Source: Mycoplasmopsis alligatoris A21JP2 (GTDB taxonomy: Bacteria > Bacillota_I > Bacilli_A > Mycoplasmatales > Metamycoplasmataceae). Taken from it: a stretch of 64,000 bases of DNA. The notes below the pieces were generated by a model, which ran no database searches, was not told where the DNA came from, and saw only the letters and a program-made list of their open reading frames with translations. The translations under genes and the position numbers were made by a program. The first letter of the stretch is position 1; every line of letters starts with the position of its first letter. Location: the NCBI RefSeq assembly GCF_000178375.1, contig NZ_ADNC01000002.1, forward strand, positions 41,065-105,064, read 5' to 3'. This document shows positions 10,828 to 21,788 of the stretch, piece by piece.

Positions 10828-11826
10828 TTACTTAACCACCTTGAATGCAGGCGTATTAGCTTTATCTTTTAATAATTTTTCTAGTTGTTCATCAACTAAT
10901 AACATTGTTAAACTAAATCCTGGCATATCAATACTTGTCATAAAGTTTCCTACTTGGAAATCAACAATTTCTAGACCTGCTTTTTTAGCTAATTGATCAA
11001 ACTTTCTTGCAATAATATATTGTTCCATTAAAGGTGTAGCCCCTAATCCGTTTACCATAAGTGCAACTTTTTGTCCTTTAGCTGGTTTGTGGTGTTTTAC
11101 TAAGAAATTAAATAATTGTTCAGTGTGTACATCTGCTGATTTTAATTCTTCTCTGTGTGTACCTTTTTCACCATGAATTCCTAATCCGATTTCTACTTCT
11201 GTAGAGCTAATTTCAAATGATTTTTTACCATTTGCTGGAATTGTACAAGCATCCAATGACATTCCATAACTTGCCATATTATCAATAACTTTTTGAGCAA
11301 CAGTTTTAACTTCTGATAATGAAGCACCTTGTTCTGCTAATGCACCGGCAATTTTATGAACATAAATTGTTCCAGCAATACCTCTTTTTCCAATAGTATA
11401 TTCGCTATTTTCTAAAGCAATATCATCATTAACTACAACATAGTCAACTTCTAGTCCTTCCATTTCAGCCATATCTTTAGCCATTTCAAAATTAAGCACA
11501 TCACCAGTATAATTTTTAATTACTAAAAGTGTACCTTTTTTTGAATTAACAGCTTTAATAGCTTCAAATACCATATCAGGTGTTGGACTTGTAAAAACTT
11601 CTCCAGCTACAGCGGCATCTAGCATACCATAACCTACAAATCCTCCGTGTGCAGGTTCATGACCACTTCCTCCACCACTAATTAAAGCAACTTTTTGCTT
11701 TGAATTATCAGCTCTTAAAATAATGTTATGTGTAGGGTGTTTTTTTACCAAATCACCGTGTGCATAGGCAATTCCTTGACACATTTCTTCAACAATATTT
11801 TCTACTTTATTTATTAATTTTTTCAT
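10828..11826 (-). CDS. dhaK: Dihydroxyacetone kinase substrate-binding subunit DhaK
   Basis: 332 residues, normal length. GGGSGHEPAHGGFVG near residue 50 and GIHGEKG at residue ~218 are present; the His there forms the covalent hemiaminal with dihydroxyacetone. Start 11826 is preferred over the ATG at 11838 because GGAGG lies 6 bases before it. First gene of the operon; the product, dihydroxyacetone phosphate, enters glycolysis beside the Pgk and Pfk steps also found in this window. A promoter and an inverted repeat lie upstream (11856-11914). Confidence 0.92.
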   Translation of the reverse strand: MKKLINKVENIVEEMCQGIAYAHGDLVKKHPTHNIILRADNSKQKVALISGGGSGHEPAHGGFVGYGMLDAAVAGEVFTSPTPDMVFEAIKAVNSKKGTLLVIKNYTGDVLNFEMAKDMAEMEGLEVDYVVVNDDIALENSEYTIGKRGIAGTIYVHKIAGALAEQGASLSEVKTVAQKVIDNMASYGMSLDACTIPANGKKSFEISSTEVEIGLGIHGEKGTHREELKSADVHTEQLFNFLVKHHKPAKGQKVALMVNGLGATPLMEQYIIARKFDQLAKKAGLEIVDFQVGNFMTSIDMPGFSLTMLLVDEQLEKLLKDKANTPAFKVVK

Positions 11827-11855
11827 AATTTCCTCCATTGTGTAGACTATAAATA

Positions 11856-11914
11856 ATTATAAAGAACTTATTTTTAAAGTGTTTTATTTCCACATTTTCC
11901 ATATATGTGGAAAT
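11856..11914 (-). promoter_or_regulatory. dhaK: dhaK promoter -10 and upstream inverted repeat (candidate operator)
   Basis: A minus-strand TATAAT lies at 11861-11856, about 30 bases before dhaK. Upstream, perfect 10-bp arms ATTTCCACAT (11886-11895) and ATGTGGAAAT (11905-11914) are separated by 9 bases. There is no U run, so it looks like a protein-binding site rather than a terminator. It sits between the divergent dhaK and gdpP genes, just beyond the expected -35 region of dhaK. The regulator is unknown. Confidence 0.5.
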
Positions 11915-11975
11915 TATGAAATATATTAATAACTTATTAATACGCGTATAAAATATTTAAAATTAAATAATAGTT

Positions 11976-11981
11976 TATAAT
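11976..11981 (+). promoter_or_regulatory. gdpP: gdpP -10 box
   Basis: TATAAT 19 bases before the gdpP ATG, leaving a short leader that contains the ribosome site AGAGGTG. Confidence 0.6.
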
Positions 11982-12000
11982 ATAAAAACAAGAGGTGATA

Positions 12001-14010
12001 ATGAACAGAAAACAGAAACAAATAACGATTATTACTAGTGCAATTTTGCTTTCAATTTTGCTAGTTTCTTTTGTTTTGATGATTAATTTTAATCAAAACG
12101 ACTTATATTGAAAAATTTATGGAACGCTAACAATACTCTTTTTTGGAGTTATGGCGCTATTAGTTTTTTATTTAATCCTAAATAAATTTATAAACAGAAA
12201 AGATTTAGTTAAAAAATCCTTTAATAGTTATTCACAAGCAGTTATTTCAAACAACAATATTGGGATTATTATTTATGATAATTATGAAAAAATAATTTGA
12301 GCAAGTGAATTTATAAAAACTAAATTTAATCCAAATTGTATTGGAATAAATATTAGAAACTTTTTTAAAAATTATTCAGCTAATTTAGATCAAATTAACA
12401 GAAATACCTCATTTCAAATGGAATATAAAAATTGTTTTTATGAAGTACAAATTTGACCTATTAAAAATACTATTTCGATTCGTGACATTACAGTCGAAGT
12501 AATTATTAAAAAGGAATCTCAAGATCAACAAATAGTTATTGGTGAAGTTGAAATAGATAATTTCCAACTTTATCAATCAATTTTATCCGAAGAACAATTA
12601 TTCAACATTAATAAATCAGTGATTAATGCAATTGAAAAAATAATTAAACAGGATGATAATAACTTAATTTACCGTCAATACACAAATGGTAAATTTATAA
12701 TTATTACCAACCAAAAAACTATTGATTTGCTTCAAGAAAAAGAATTTCGAGATTTAGTCGATATTGATAGCGATGTTTCATTAAGTCAAGGAAATAAAGT
12801 TACTTTATCCGTAGGTTTTGCTACTGGTTGGTCTAATTTAGAAGTAAAAATAGAACAAGCCAAAAAAGCTTTATTGCAAGCTCAAAACCGTGGTGGAGAT
12901 CAAGTTGCAATTTTTTCAAACTCGGCAAATCCTGTTTATTATGGTTCAACAAGTTTAATTTTAGCTGACAATAATAGAACCACAATTAAACTAATCGGTA
13001 ATAAATTATTAAACAAAATCAAAAGTCCAGATATTGATAACATAATTATTTACGGGCATGCTGTAGCGGATTTAGATGCTGTTGGAGCTGCTTGAGCTAT
13101 TTACGATTTAGCTAAAAAATTCAACAAACATGCTTTTATTGGTATCAATACTTTTGATTTAACTTCAAAAAGAGTATTTAGCACTCAAGAAATAAATATC
13201 AAATTAAATGCCGCTCCATTTATTGATCCGGCACGTGCCGCTAAAATAACAACACCTAAAACGCTAGTTATTTTAGTAGATAATTCTGATATCAAACGTA
13301 CAGATAATAAAGAAGCAATTTTAAACACAAAAAGTGAAAACATATTTATTTTTGATCACCACCGTGTCGGTTCAAGCATTGATTATTGTCCTCGTGAAAA
13401 CCGTTATATTGATCCTAATGCTTCAAGTGCTTGTGAAATAGTTACTGAATTAATAACTTTTATTGATCAATATGGTCAAATAGACAAAAAAACCGCACAA
13501 CTTTTACTAAATGGTATATATTTAGACACAAGTCAATTTACCAAATCAGTTACACCAAGGGCTTTTTCAGCCGCTAGTTGATTACAATCAAAAGGTGCAT
13601 CTGGAAGCATAAGTAATGAATTGCTTAAAAAAGATGAAGCAACCATGAAAAAAATTGAATCACTATTAGAAAATACTATCGAAATAAAAGAAGGATTCTA
13701 TTTAGCTTACAAAGATGAACAAGCTGATAATGATGTTATTTCTATGGCAGCTAATGAAATTTTAAATATTAGTGATAGAAAAGCAAGTTTTGTAATCGCA
13801 AAACTACCAAACTCAAATACATATAAACTAAGTGCTCGTGGAGTAGATACAAATGTTCAAATAATTTGTGAAGCAGTTGGAGGTGGAGGTCACTTTGGTA
13901 CTGCTGCTGCTGTAAGTAACGAAAAGCTTGAAGTTTTTGTTGATAACATTAAACAAGCAATAGTTGGAAATAAGGAAGAACATGAAAATAATATTAATAA
14001 AAGACTGTAA
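12001..14010 (+). CDS. gdpP: Cyclic-di-AMP phosphodiesterase GdpP (DHH family)
   Basis: 669 residues. Two N-terminal membrane helices (about residues 9-30 and 40-62) are followed by a PAS-like segment, a degenerate GGDEF-like domain (VGFATGWSNLE, RGGDQ) and a C-terminal DHH/DHHA1 phosphodiesterase. The DHH part shows GHAVADLDAVGAA (~352-364), FDHHRVGSS (~451) and GGGGHFGTAA (~626), all metal or substrate motifs. The enzyme hydrolyses c-di-AMP to pApA and so affects potassium and osmotic control. Several TGA codons are Trp. The ATG has ribosome site AGAGGTG. Its last 29 bases overlap rplI, giving the gdpP-rplI-dnaB cluster common in Firmicutes. Confidence 0.92.
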
Positions 14011-14440
14011 AGAAGGAAAAGCAAATACAATTATTGAAGTTAGTGACGGATTTGCTAAAAACTTTATGATTCCAAAAGGTTTTGCTTTGCCTTATAATCA
14101 AGGAACTGTTAAAACTTTAGAAAAAAAACTAGACCAATTAAGTGCTCTAGAACATGAAAAAAGAACTCAAGCTCTTAAAGATAAAGATAAACTTGAAAAA
14201 GTAAATTTATCATATACGCTTGAAGCAAATATTGATGCAAATCAAAACTTAAACGTTCATGGTTCAGTTTCAACAAAAATTGTTGAAAAAGATTTAGTTA
14301 AACTAGGATTTAAACTTGAAAAACACTCACTTGAAAAAATACATTTTGTTAGTGAAGGCACACATGAAATTCAAGTTAAAGTTTACAAAGATATAGTTGC
14401 TAAACTATTTGTTAAAATTACTATTAAACAAGTCAAATAG
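13982..14440 (+). CDS. rplI: 50S ribosomal protein L9
   Basis: 152 residues starting MKIILIKDCKEGKANTIIEVSDGFAKNF, the conserved N-terminal L9 RNA-binding domain, then a long Lys-rich helix and a C-terminal domain. The chosen ATG lies inside the end of gdpP behind AAGGAAG; an ATG-less extension upstream is not needed. It belongs to the gdpP-rplI-dnaB cluster and is followed 6 bases later by dnaB. Confidence 0.95.
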   Translation: MKIILIKDCKEGKANTIIEVSDGFAKNFMIPKGFALPYNQGTVKTLEKKLDQLSALEHEKRTQALKDKDKLEKVNLSYTLEANIDANQNLNVHGSVSTKIVEKDLVKLGFKLEKHSLEKIHFVSEGTHEIQVKVYKDIVAKLFVKITIKQVK

Positions 14441-14446
14441 GTAAAT

Positions 14447-15859
14447 ATGGAAAAGACAAATAATAATTTTGCACCAACTATTCACCAAAATCAAAATATT
14501 GAATCATCAGTATTAGGATTAGCACTAAGCAATCATGAAATACAACAAGAAATGGTTACTTATATTTCAGAGCAAGAATTTTATACCAACGAAAATCGGG
14601 AATTATTTAAGATAATTTCTATTTTAGTTACGAAATTAGGTGCTGTAAACATAGATGAAATTGCAGGTTATTTACACCAAAACACAAATGATTTTTACTA
14701 TTTAAATAATGAAATGATAAACTCGTTTCTAAATAAAGTAATTCTAAGTGCTGGTTATGCAAAAAACCGTATCAATTACTACAGAGAACTTACTAATTTG
14801 AGTAGTTTAAGATTGATTGAATCTAAGCTAAAACAATTTGAGCATTATTTAAAAGAAAACAAAAAACTTGATTCAGGCGATGTTATTAGGAAGTTAGAAG
14901 TAGATTTAACACACGTAAATAACAAACGTGAAATAAAAGAATATGAAGATTCTCGAAAAGTTTCAAATGAATATTTTACAGACTTACTAAATCGTTCACA
15001 ACTACATGATTCACAACTAGCTGGTATCGCTTCAGGATTCCCTGTTTTAGACAATTTAACTCAAGGTTTTAAGGGTGGTGAATTAATCATTTTAGCAGCC
15101 CGTCCAGCAATGGGAAAAACTGCATTTGCCTTGAACATAGCCACATATGCCGCAGCAAATAATAAAAATGTCGCTTTTGTCAGTCTTGAAATGTCATCGG
15201 TTCAATTAATGGGAAGAATTTATTCATGTATTTCAGGAATTCCTGGAGAAAAATTCAAAAAAGCCTCGTTATTAAATGAACTTGATTGAGAAAATGTAAA
15301 AAATACAAAATACCAAGTTGATGAATTAAAACTATTTTTAGATGATTCAACCACTTCCCATCTTGATGAAATAACATGAAAAGTGGGAAGACTTCATCAA
15401 CAAAACAAACTTGATATGTTAGTTATAGATTATTTACAATTAATCACATCACCCGGTATTAAAGGTGAAAACAGACAAAATGAAGTCTCAAAAATTTCTA
15501 GAACTCTAAAACAATTAGCTCGTGAATTTAATATTCCTGTTGTTGCTTTATCACAACTTAGTCGTGGTGTGGAACAACGTGAAGATAAAAGACCTTTAAT
15601 GTCAGATTTGCGTGAGAGTGGTTCTATTGAACAAGATGCGGATATGGTCTTATTCTTATACCGTGATGAATATTACAAAAAAATGAAAAAAGGTTCATCA
15701 ACACTTTCTTCTGATAGAGAACCTGGCAGCGAAATTTGTGAACTTATAATTTCAAAACATAGAAATGGTCCAACCGGAAAAATCAACTTAGGAATTAACT
15801 TAAGTGCCTCGAAATTTATCCACATTGATCAAGATAAAGTTTATGAACATGATAATTAG
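14447..15859 (+). CDS. dnaB: Replicative DNA helicase DnaB
   Basis: 470 residues. The N-terminal primase-interaction domain (IESSVLGLAL) is followed by a RecA-type motor with Walker A ARPAMGKTAFAL (~217-228), SLEMSS, the Walker B region MLVIDYLQLI, and SQLSRGVEQR plus LRESGSIEQDAD. Two in-frame TGA (Trp), at about 15287 and 15376, split it into apparent fragments. It unwinds DNA ahead of the replisome as a hexamer. Last gene of the cluster; a terminator hairpin begins at its stop codon. Confidence 0.95.
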
Positions 15860-15879
15860 AAGCCTGTGCTTCTTTTTTT
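15858..15879 (+). terminator. Terminator after dnaB
   Basis: Arms AGAAGC/GCTTCT with a 4-base loop and a following T run; the first arm overlaps the dnaB stop codon. Confidence 0.75.
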
Positions 15880-15881
15880 GA

Positions 15882-15905
15882 TATAATATAAAAAAATTTA
15901 AGGAG
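15882..15905 (+). promoter_or_regulatory. Promoter -10 and ribosome site of the small ORF/CorC unit
   Basis: TATAAT at 15882-15887 follows the dnaB terminator directly, and AGGAG lies 6 bases before the ATG at 15911. Confidence 0.6.
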
Positions 15906-15910
15906 ACTAA

Positions 15911-16003
15911 ATGGATTATGATTCCCGAATAGCTTTTACTTATTTAGCTATACAACAATCAAATAAAGAAAATATTGGAGGTGAAGATGGAACTTTATCT
16001 TAA
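15911..16003 (+). CDS. Small ORF, 30 residues, overlapping the CorC-like gene
   Basis: An ATG with a strong AGGAG site and a -10 box at a sensible distance opens a 30-codon frame that ends in TAA at 16001-16003. It overlaps the start of the CorC/HlyC-like gene by 17 bases and contains that gene's GGAGG site. It has no signal peptide or membrane helix and matches no family I recognise. It may be a real small protein, a leader peptide that couples translation to the next gene, or the decayed start of a lost gene. Confidence 0.4.
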   Translation: MDYDSRIAFTYLAIQQSNKENIGGEDGTLS

Positions 16004-17219
16004 AATAATTTTTCTTGTAATTTTATTCATACTCTTTGTTTTAAGTAGTATTTTTAGCGGTTGTGAAACAGCATATACATCAATTTCACCTGCAAAAGTC
16101 CAACAAATGATTAATAATAAAGAAAGCGGTCATAAAATAATTAGCCGTCATATCAAAAAATATAATCAAACTTTAAGCACTATTCTAATTGCTAACAACA
16201 TAGTTAATATTTCAGCTAGTGCTTTAACATCATTTTTACTAAGTTTAATTATTACAAATCATGGAACAGTTGCAATTGTTGCTACTGTTGTTGTTACACC
16301 TATTATTGTTATTTTTGGAGAAATACTACCTAAAATTTTTGCAAAACAAAAACCTATATTATTTTTAAAAATCTTTGGATATATTATAGAAATATTTTAT
16401 TGATTATTTTTTGTATTTACCTATCCACTAAACAAATTAAGTAAAAAAGTTTACGTTACAAATTCTGAAAATGAAATCAAAACCATGTTATCTATGGCTA
16501 AAGAAGAAGGTGTTTTAGAAACACATGAAAGCATCTTGGCACAAAAAGCACTTGATTTAGATTCATCAAAAATCTCACAACATTATATAAGACTTAAAGA
16601 TGTTGATTCAATTCCATTTAGGTCTAGCATTAAAAAAGCAAATGCAATGTTTAAGGAAACTAATTATTCAAGAATTCCTGTAGAACAAAATGGAAACTTG
16701 GTTGGAATCATCATGCTTAAAGATATATTTCATTTAAATTCAGGAAATATTGCTTCTTACATTAAACGAGTGCCGCAAATTTCTGCTAATTCTTTACTTT
16801 CAATTGGTTTAGAAAAATTAAGAACCTCTCGTTCGCAAATGGCTTTTGTTACCGAAAACAACACTTCCGACAAAATTATTGGAATAATAACAATTGAAGA
16901 CATTATTGAAGAACTAGTTGGTGAAATATATGATGAATATGATACCGATGAGGAAATTTATGAAATTTCACTACAAAAAGCACAAGCAAAATCGAATGTA
17001 GCTGTAAAAAGTGTTTTTAAACAACTAGAAATAAATACATCCCAAATGGATGATGAAAATTTAGATTTATCACTTCGTGAATGATTATTAAAAGAACTTC
17101 ATGTTGCAAAGCTAAGAAAAAATTCATCATTTACATTTAATGATGCAGTTAAATTTAAAGTTTTAAGTAGTTCAAATAAAATAACTGAACACGAACTTAT
17201 AGAAATCAACATTTTATAA
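15987..17219 (+). CDS. CNNM/CorC (HlyC-like) membrane protein with CBS pair
   Basis: 410 residues. Start 15987 is chosen because GGAGGTG lies 7 bases upstream. An N-terminal DUF21/CNNM membrane domain has about four helices in the first ~155 residues, with a SGCETAYTSI motif and FGEILPKIFAK. Two CBS domains follow (YSRIPVE...GIIMLKDI and FVTE...GIITIEDIIEELVGEIYDE), then a short CorC-type C-terminal domain after Trp-encoding TGA codons. Family members are linked to magnesium efflux or were named hemolysins; the physiological role here is uncertain. A terminator follows. Confidence 0.85.
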
Positions 17220-17233
17220 TCATGTTGATTTTT
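17205..17233 (+). terminator. Terminator after the CorC-like gene
   Basis: Arms ATCAACAT/ATGTTGAT, the first overlapping the end of the reading frame, followed by a short T run. Confidence 0.6.
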
Positions 17234-17290
17234 ATTTACCAAAAAATAAATTTATAATAAGTTAAAAGTTATAATTAAACAAAGGAATTT

Positions 17291-18586
17291 ATGAGAAAAA
17301 ACAAATTATTTAAACACATTTTATTTACACCAACTATTTTATTAAGTCCACTTTTTTTAAGTGCTTGTGCTATAAAAAATCCATTTACTAAAAAAGTGGA
17401 ACAACCAGTTGAAACAACAAATAATAAAACAGAAGTAGAAAAAACAACTTCTACAAAACCTACTACTACAAACAACATAAACGAAAATAAAAATACAAAC
17501 ATAAGCGAAAATACTATCAATAAAAATTCTTTAAATAAAGAAATTTTAGTAGGGCATTGAAACGTATTAAATTATGGTTCTAGCAGAACTACTTCTCAAA
17601 GTAGTAAAGTTTATGCTTTATCTTCAATTATTCAAAATAGCAATTTTGATTTAATAGGTTTAACCGAAATTAACTATAACCAAGCCGATAAAGTACAATT
17701 AATTATTGATGAATTAAATAAAACTAATCCTGAAATTAAATGAAATTATGTTTTTCAACCTGTTTCAGAAGCTGATTTAAGTAATTCTTCAACCAACACT
17801 AAAGAACAAGTTGCAATAGTTTATAAAGAAACTGTCTTCCAGCCCAATGCGTTCAGCAACAATAAAAAAGGTGATTCGTTTGCTGGTGAATTTAAAGGAA
17901 TAAATACACAAAATGCACTAATGTATCGTAGACCGCTATACGGACATAATTTTAAGTTAGTAAATACTGATAAAACTTTTACATTCATTTTTGGACATTT
18001 TGATAGCCCTGGCGTTGGTTCAAAAGAAAAATCACTTTCTTCAAGAAATTTTAACTACGATGGACTAGATTATTCTGTTAAAAATTCAATGGGAGAACAA
18101 GAAGCCCTTGAAGCTATGGAATTACATGATGCTATGGCTTATTTTGACGGAATAGATGGTAATTCAACAATTCTATTTGGTGGAGATACAAATATTAAAT
18201 ATGAAAACAATGATTTATTTAAAAAGTCTGAACAAGCTGGTTATAAACTTCTTTATAATGATTCAAAACTAACTGGTTCTGATAAATATGCAACTAGTTT
18301 AAGAAGTCCTAGAAGTGCAGATTTTGTTGAAAATGATGGTTATGCTGAACCTTATGACAAAATTTTATTCAAGGAAGCTGAAGGTGTTGATGTTGTTAGT
18401 GAAAAAGAAAATCCAGAACTAATGTTTAAAATAGATTTAATTAATGCCTTTAATAAAAACTATTTAAATAAAGAAAAATATCAAGAATTACTAAAAAACG
18501 AAAACAAAAATCTCAATACAAATGTGAAACTTATTAGAAGTATTTCCGATCATGTGCCTGTTTTTGCAAAAATTATTATAAAATAA
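17291..18586 (+). CDS. Secreted membrane nuclease, MnuA-like lipoprotein (EEP family)
   Basis: 431 residues. The N-terminal lipoprotein signal has lipobox LSAC, followed by a Thr/Asn/Lys-rich spacer (~residues 30-85). The endonuclease/exonuclease/phosphatase domain carries HWNVLNYG, LIGLTEIN (metal-binding Glu), FGHFDSPG, FGGDTN and a terminal SDHVPVFA. This is the layout of mycoplasma MnuA, a surface nuclease that digests host nucleic acid to supply nucleotides. The ATG follows AAAGGAA. It is monocistronic: terminators lie on both sides. Several TGA codons are Trp. Confidence 0.82.
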
Positions 18587-18600
18587 TAATTACATAGATA

Positions 18601-18624
18601 ATGACTAATCTATAGTCATTTTTT
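18601..18624 (+). terminator. Terminator after the nuclease gene
   Basis: Arms ATGACTA/TAGTCAT and a T run, 15 bases after the stop. Confidence 0.7.
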
Positions 18625-18639
18625 ATACCAAGGAGTACT

Positions 18640-20610
18640 ATGAGAAGAATAATTAATATTAACAATGACTGATATTTTAGTAAAAAAGCAAAAGAAGTAC
18701 CAAGCACTAAACCAAGTACTTGACACTCAATTAATGTCCCACACACATGAAATGTTTATGATGGCGCTGATGGAGGTAGTGATTATTATCGTGGTAAATG
18801 TTTTTATTTTAAAAAACTTGTTATTCCATATTTTCACTTTATTGAAGAAGATGTATTTTTAGAATTTAATGGTGTAAATTCAAATTGCAAAATTTATTTA
18901 GACGGTAACTTAATCGGGCAGCACTCTGGAGGATATTCAACTTTTAGAATAAAATTAGACACAAGCAAATTAAAAAAACTAGGTAATAATTTAGTTTTAG
19001 AAGTTGATAACATTCAAGATAATAATATTTATCCGCTTGATACTGATTACACACAATATGGCGGGATTTATCGCGACGTAAATATAATAATTGTTAACAA
19101 AAGTCATATTGATTTAGAGCATTATAGTTCAAACGGAGTTTATGTTGATTATACTTTGTATGATGATTATGCAATAATTAAAGCAAAAGTTTATACAAAA
19201 AACGCACTTGAAAAAAACTTAAGCGTTGAAATTTCTAAAAAAAGCGACAAGGTTATAGCATACGCTTCAACAATAATTAAAGATAGTTATGAAGAATTAG
19301 AATTGATTGTAAAAGACCCTATTTTATGAGATGGAACAATTAACCCATATTTATATAAAGCTACTTTTAGTATCGAATCTAAAAACTTAATTATTGATGA
19401 AATAAGTGTAAATTTTGGTTTTAGAACATACAAATTAATTGACCAAAACACCTTTATGTTAAATGAAAAAGAATATTCATTGCGTGGTGTATCAAAACAT
19501 CAAGATCGATTTGGTAAAGGTAGCGCTGTAAGTGATTTAGATCAAAAACAAGATTTAGATTTAATTTATGAAATGGGTGCTAATGCTATTCGTTTATCTC
19601 ACTATCAACACCCTAAATTCACATATCAGTATGCAGATGAAAAAGGATTAATATTATGATCTGAAATTCCTCTTATAAAATCATTTAACACAACACAAAT
19701 AAGCCAAAAAAATCTTTTAAACCAATTAAGTGAATTAATTTTACAAAATTATAACCACCCATCAATTTTCTTTTGAGGATTAGCTAATGGATTAAATTGA
19801 ACAGATAAAACAGGCGTAAGCGCATGTGAATTAATTACTAAACTTCATGAAAGAGCTAAACTTTTAGACCAAGATAGATTAACATTTATTTCACAAAAAT
19901 GAAACACTCCGATTCAGTCTGAATTAAACAATATAACTGATTTAGTAGCTTATAATTTATATTTTGGTTCAAAAGAAGACAACTTAGTAGAATTTGAAAA
20001 ATGATTTGTTGATTGAAAAAGCATTCACAACCAAAAACCTATTGCACTAGGAAAATATGGAACAAATTCAATAGTTCGTTATCACGCAAAAAATCCTAAA
20101 GTAGGTGATTATACTGAAGAATTTCAAGCATCATATCATGAATATATTTTAAGAAATTTATGTCAAAATCGTGGTATTTGAGCAACATTTGTTTGAAATA
20201 TGTTTGATTTTGGAAACGATGCTCTTGAAGAAGGAAACACTCCTGGAACTGATAATAAAGGTCTTGTTACTTTTGATAGAAAAATTAAAAAAGACTCTTA
20301 TTACTTATATAAAGCATTTTGATCATTTAAGAAATTTGTTTATATAGCATCAAGACGTAGAGCAATAAGAGAACAATCAGAAAACATGATTGTAAAAATT
20401 TATTCAAACTTAGAAGAAGTTAGTTTATTTATCGATGGTTCATTAATTGAAACAAAAAAGGCAAATAAAGTTTTTGAATTCAATGTTGGAAAACTTGAAC
20501 TGGGAGTACATTTTATAGAAGCAAATGCATCAGCAATATCAGATATAGTAACTATTGAGGTTGTTAATGACAATTATCACCATTATAAAGAAAACAAAAT
20601 TTTAAAATAA
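18640..20610 (+). CDS. Glycoside hydrolase family 2 protein lacking both catalytic glutamates
   Basis: 656 residues, complete with TGA as Trp; ATG preceded by AAGGAG. The order is jelly-roll, immunoglobulin-like and TIM-barrel domains with clear GH2 signatures: LRGVSKHQDRFGKG, MGANAIRLSHYQHP, LILWSEIPLI and NHPSIFFWGLAN. A C-terminal beta domain (VSLFIDGSLIE) completes it. Family 2 beta-galactosidases and glucuronidases have an acid/base Glu after the WxLxN motif and a nucleophile Glu in (S)EYG. Here these are Gly384 (LANGLN) and Lys472 (LGKYGTN). The rest of the fold is conserved, so the protein may be a non-hydrolytic sugar-binding or regulatory protein, or use an altered mechanism. There is no signal peptide, so it is predicted to be cytoplasmic. 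Confidence 0.85.
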
Positions 20611-20632
20611 CACCATGAGGTGTTATTTTTTC
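20606..20632. terminator. Bidirectional terminator between the GH2 gene and pncB
   Basis: Perfect 9-bp arms AATAACACC/GGTGTTATT around a 4-base loop, with a T run on the plus strand and A-rich flank for the converging minus gene. Confidence 0.75.
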
Positions 20633-20635
20633 TTA

Positions 20636-21637
20636 TTAATCTTTTTTGTAGGTTATTAAGTTAGGATTGTGTCTATAGCCACGACCCTCTTTTGCTTCTT
20701 TTTTACCATTTAAAACGGTAGCATCTGCACTGAATGAATTTGATAATTTAAACAAACTTTGTCCGACACCATAATAATCAACAGGTGTGTTATTTGCTTC
20801 AAAGTCTTCTATTTTTTTACGATCAAATCCGCTTGAAACTACTATTTTATATTCAGTTGCACCCGCATCATCAAGAGCTTTTCTTAATCTTTTAACTTGT
20901 TCTACATTAACACCATAATGCTTAACTTCATCATTATCAAACATATGATCAATCATATTTTTTGAAGTATCAAGTCTAATCCCTCAAACCTTATTTCCTA
21001 AATTTTCCCAAACTTTTAGCGATTCTTTTATAACGTCATTTGAATAATCAACTAAAGCAATTAATTTATTATTTGGAAAATGTTTTGAATAAGCTTGCAT
21101 AGCTTTAACTATATCACCACCAAAACCTTGAATTAAAACATGTGGAACTGAACCAAATGTAATTTCATTTTCATTTGCTTTTTGAGCAGCTGTAGAAACC
21201 AATTTTACCCCACCTAGTTTAACAGCTTTACCATCAACTTTTTGATTTAAATAATGATCAGCTCTATCACCCATAAAAATAATCGGTTTTCCTTTTGCGG
21301 CTATAACACAATCATATGCGTTTGAAGCTATTGAGGTTGAACGAGCTAAAATTCCATCAATTACGCCTTCTCACTTTCCAAAATATTGATAATTTCCTAC
21401 TAATTCTAAAACTATATCTAAATTATTAATTTTACTTCCTTCTGGTAAATATCTAATTGTGTATTTGCTTGTATCGGTTTCTTTTTTTAGTAATTCTAAA
21501 ACTTCATCCATACCTGCTAAAATCGCATTATCTTTCCTTTGAAAGAATTGAAGAGTAATAATATTATTTTTACATTCTTCTTCTAAAATTTTGCTAGCTT
21601 TAAAAAAATAACTAGCGATGTATTTTTCTTTATTCAT
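20636..21637 (-). CDS. pncB: Nicotinate phosphoribosyltransferase
   Basis: 333 residues. Start 21637 is chosen over an ATG 21 bases upstream because the AGGAGTT site belongs to it. Motifs: an LVGNYQYFGKWEGVIDGILARSTSIASNAYD-type substrate pocket near residues 83-113, GFGGDIVKA, LVDYSNDV, GIRLDTS, VVSSGFD and a PVDYYGVGQSL phosphate loop. These are type II phosphoribosyltransferase features. It makes nicotinate mononucleotide for NAD salvage, feeding NadD (30365-31453). It forms a single-gene unit whose leader contains an FMN riboswitch (21640-21788), an unusual pairing. A broader role in base or flavin-related salvage cannot be excluded. Confidence 0.82.
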
Positions 21638-21639
21638 TT

Positions 21640-21788
21640 GAACTCCTATGAGTTCCACTAACTTGTATTTTCTATATTCAGACTTTACTGTCGGTATAGG
21701 AATTTCACCTATTCATGCTCTAAGAGTACGAAGACTTTACTTCCGGTTTAGATTTTCACTAAGTCATGAAACTACAAACAATGTTTGC
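21640..21788 (-). promoter_or_regulatory. FMN riboswitch (RFN element) with ribosome-site sequestering hairpin
   Basis: On the minus strand a TATAAT (21800-21795) precedes a leader with the RFN core. The aptamer (about 21777-21663) contains AGTGAAAATCTAAACCGG (first lobe), then AGGTGAAATTCCTATACCGA and CAGTAAAGTCTG (second lobe). The outer helix pairs TTGTAGTTTC with GAAAATACAA. Downstream a perfect hairpin GAACTC/GAGTTC (21655-21650 with 21645-21640) covers part of the AGGAG ribosome site of pncB, which fits translational control. The family and its ligand are established; the link to a nicotinate phosphoribosyltransferase gene is what the sequence shows here. Confidence 0.85.
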
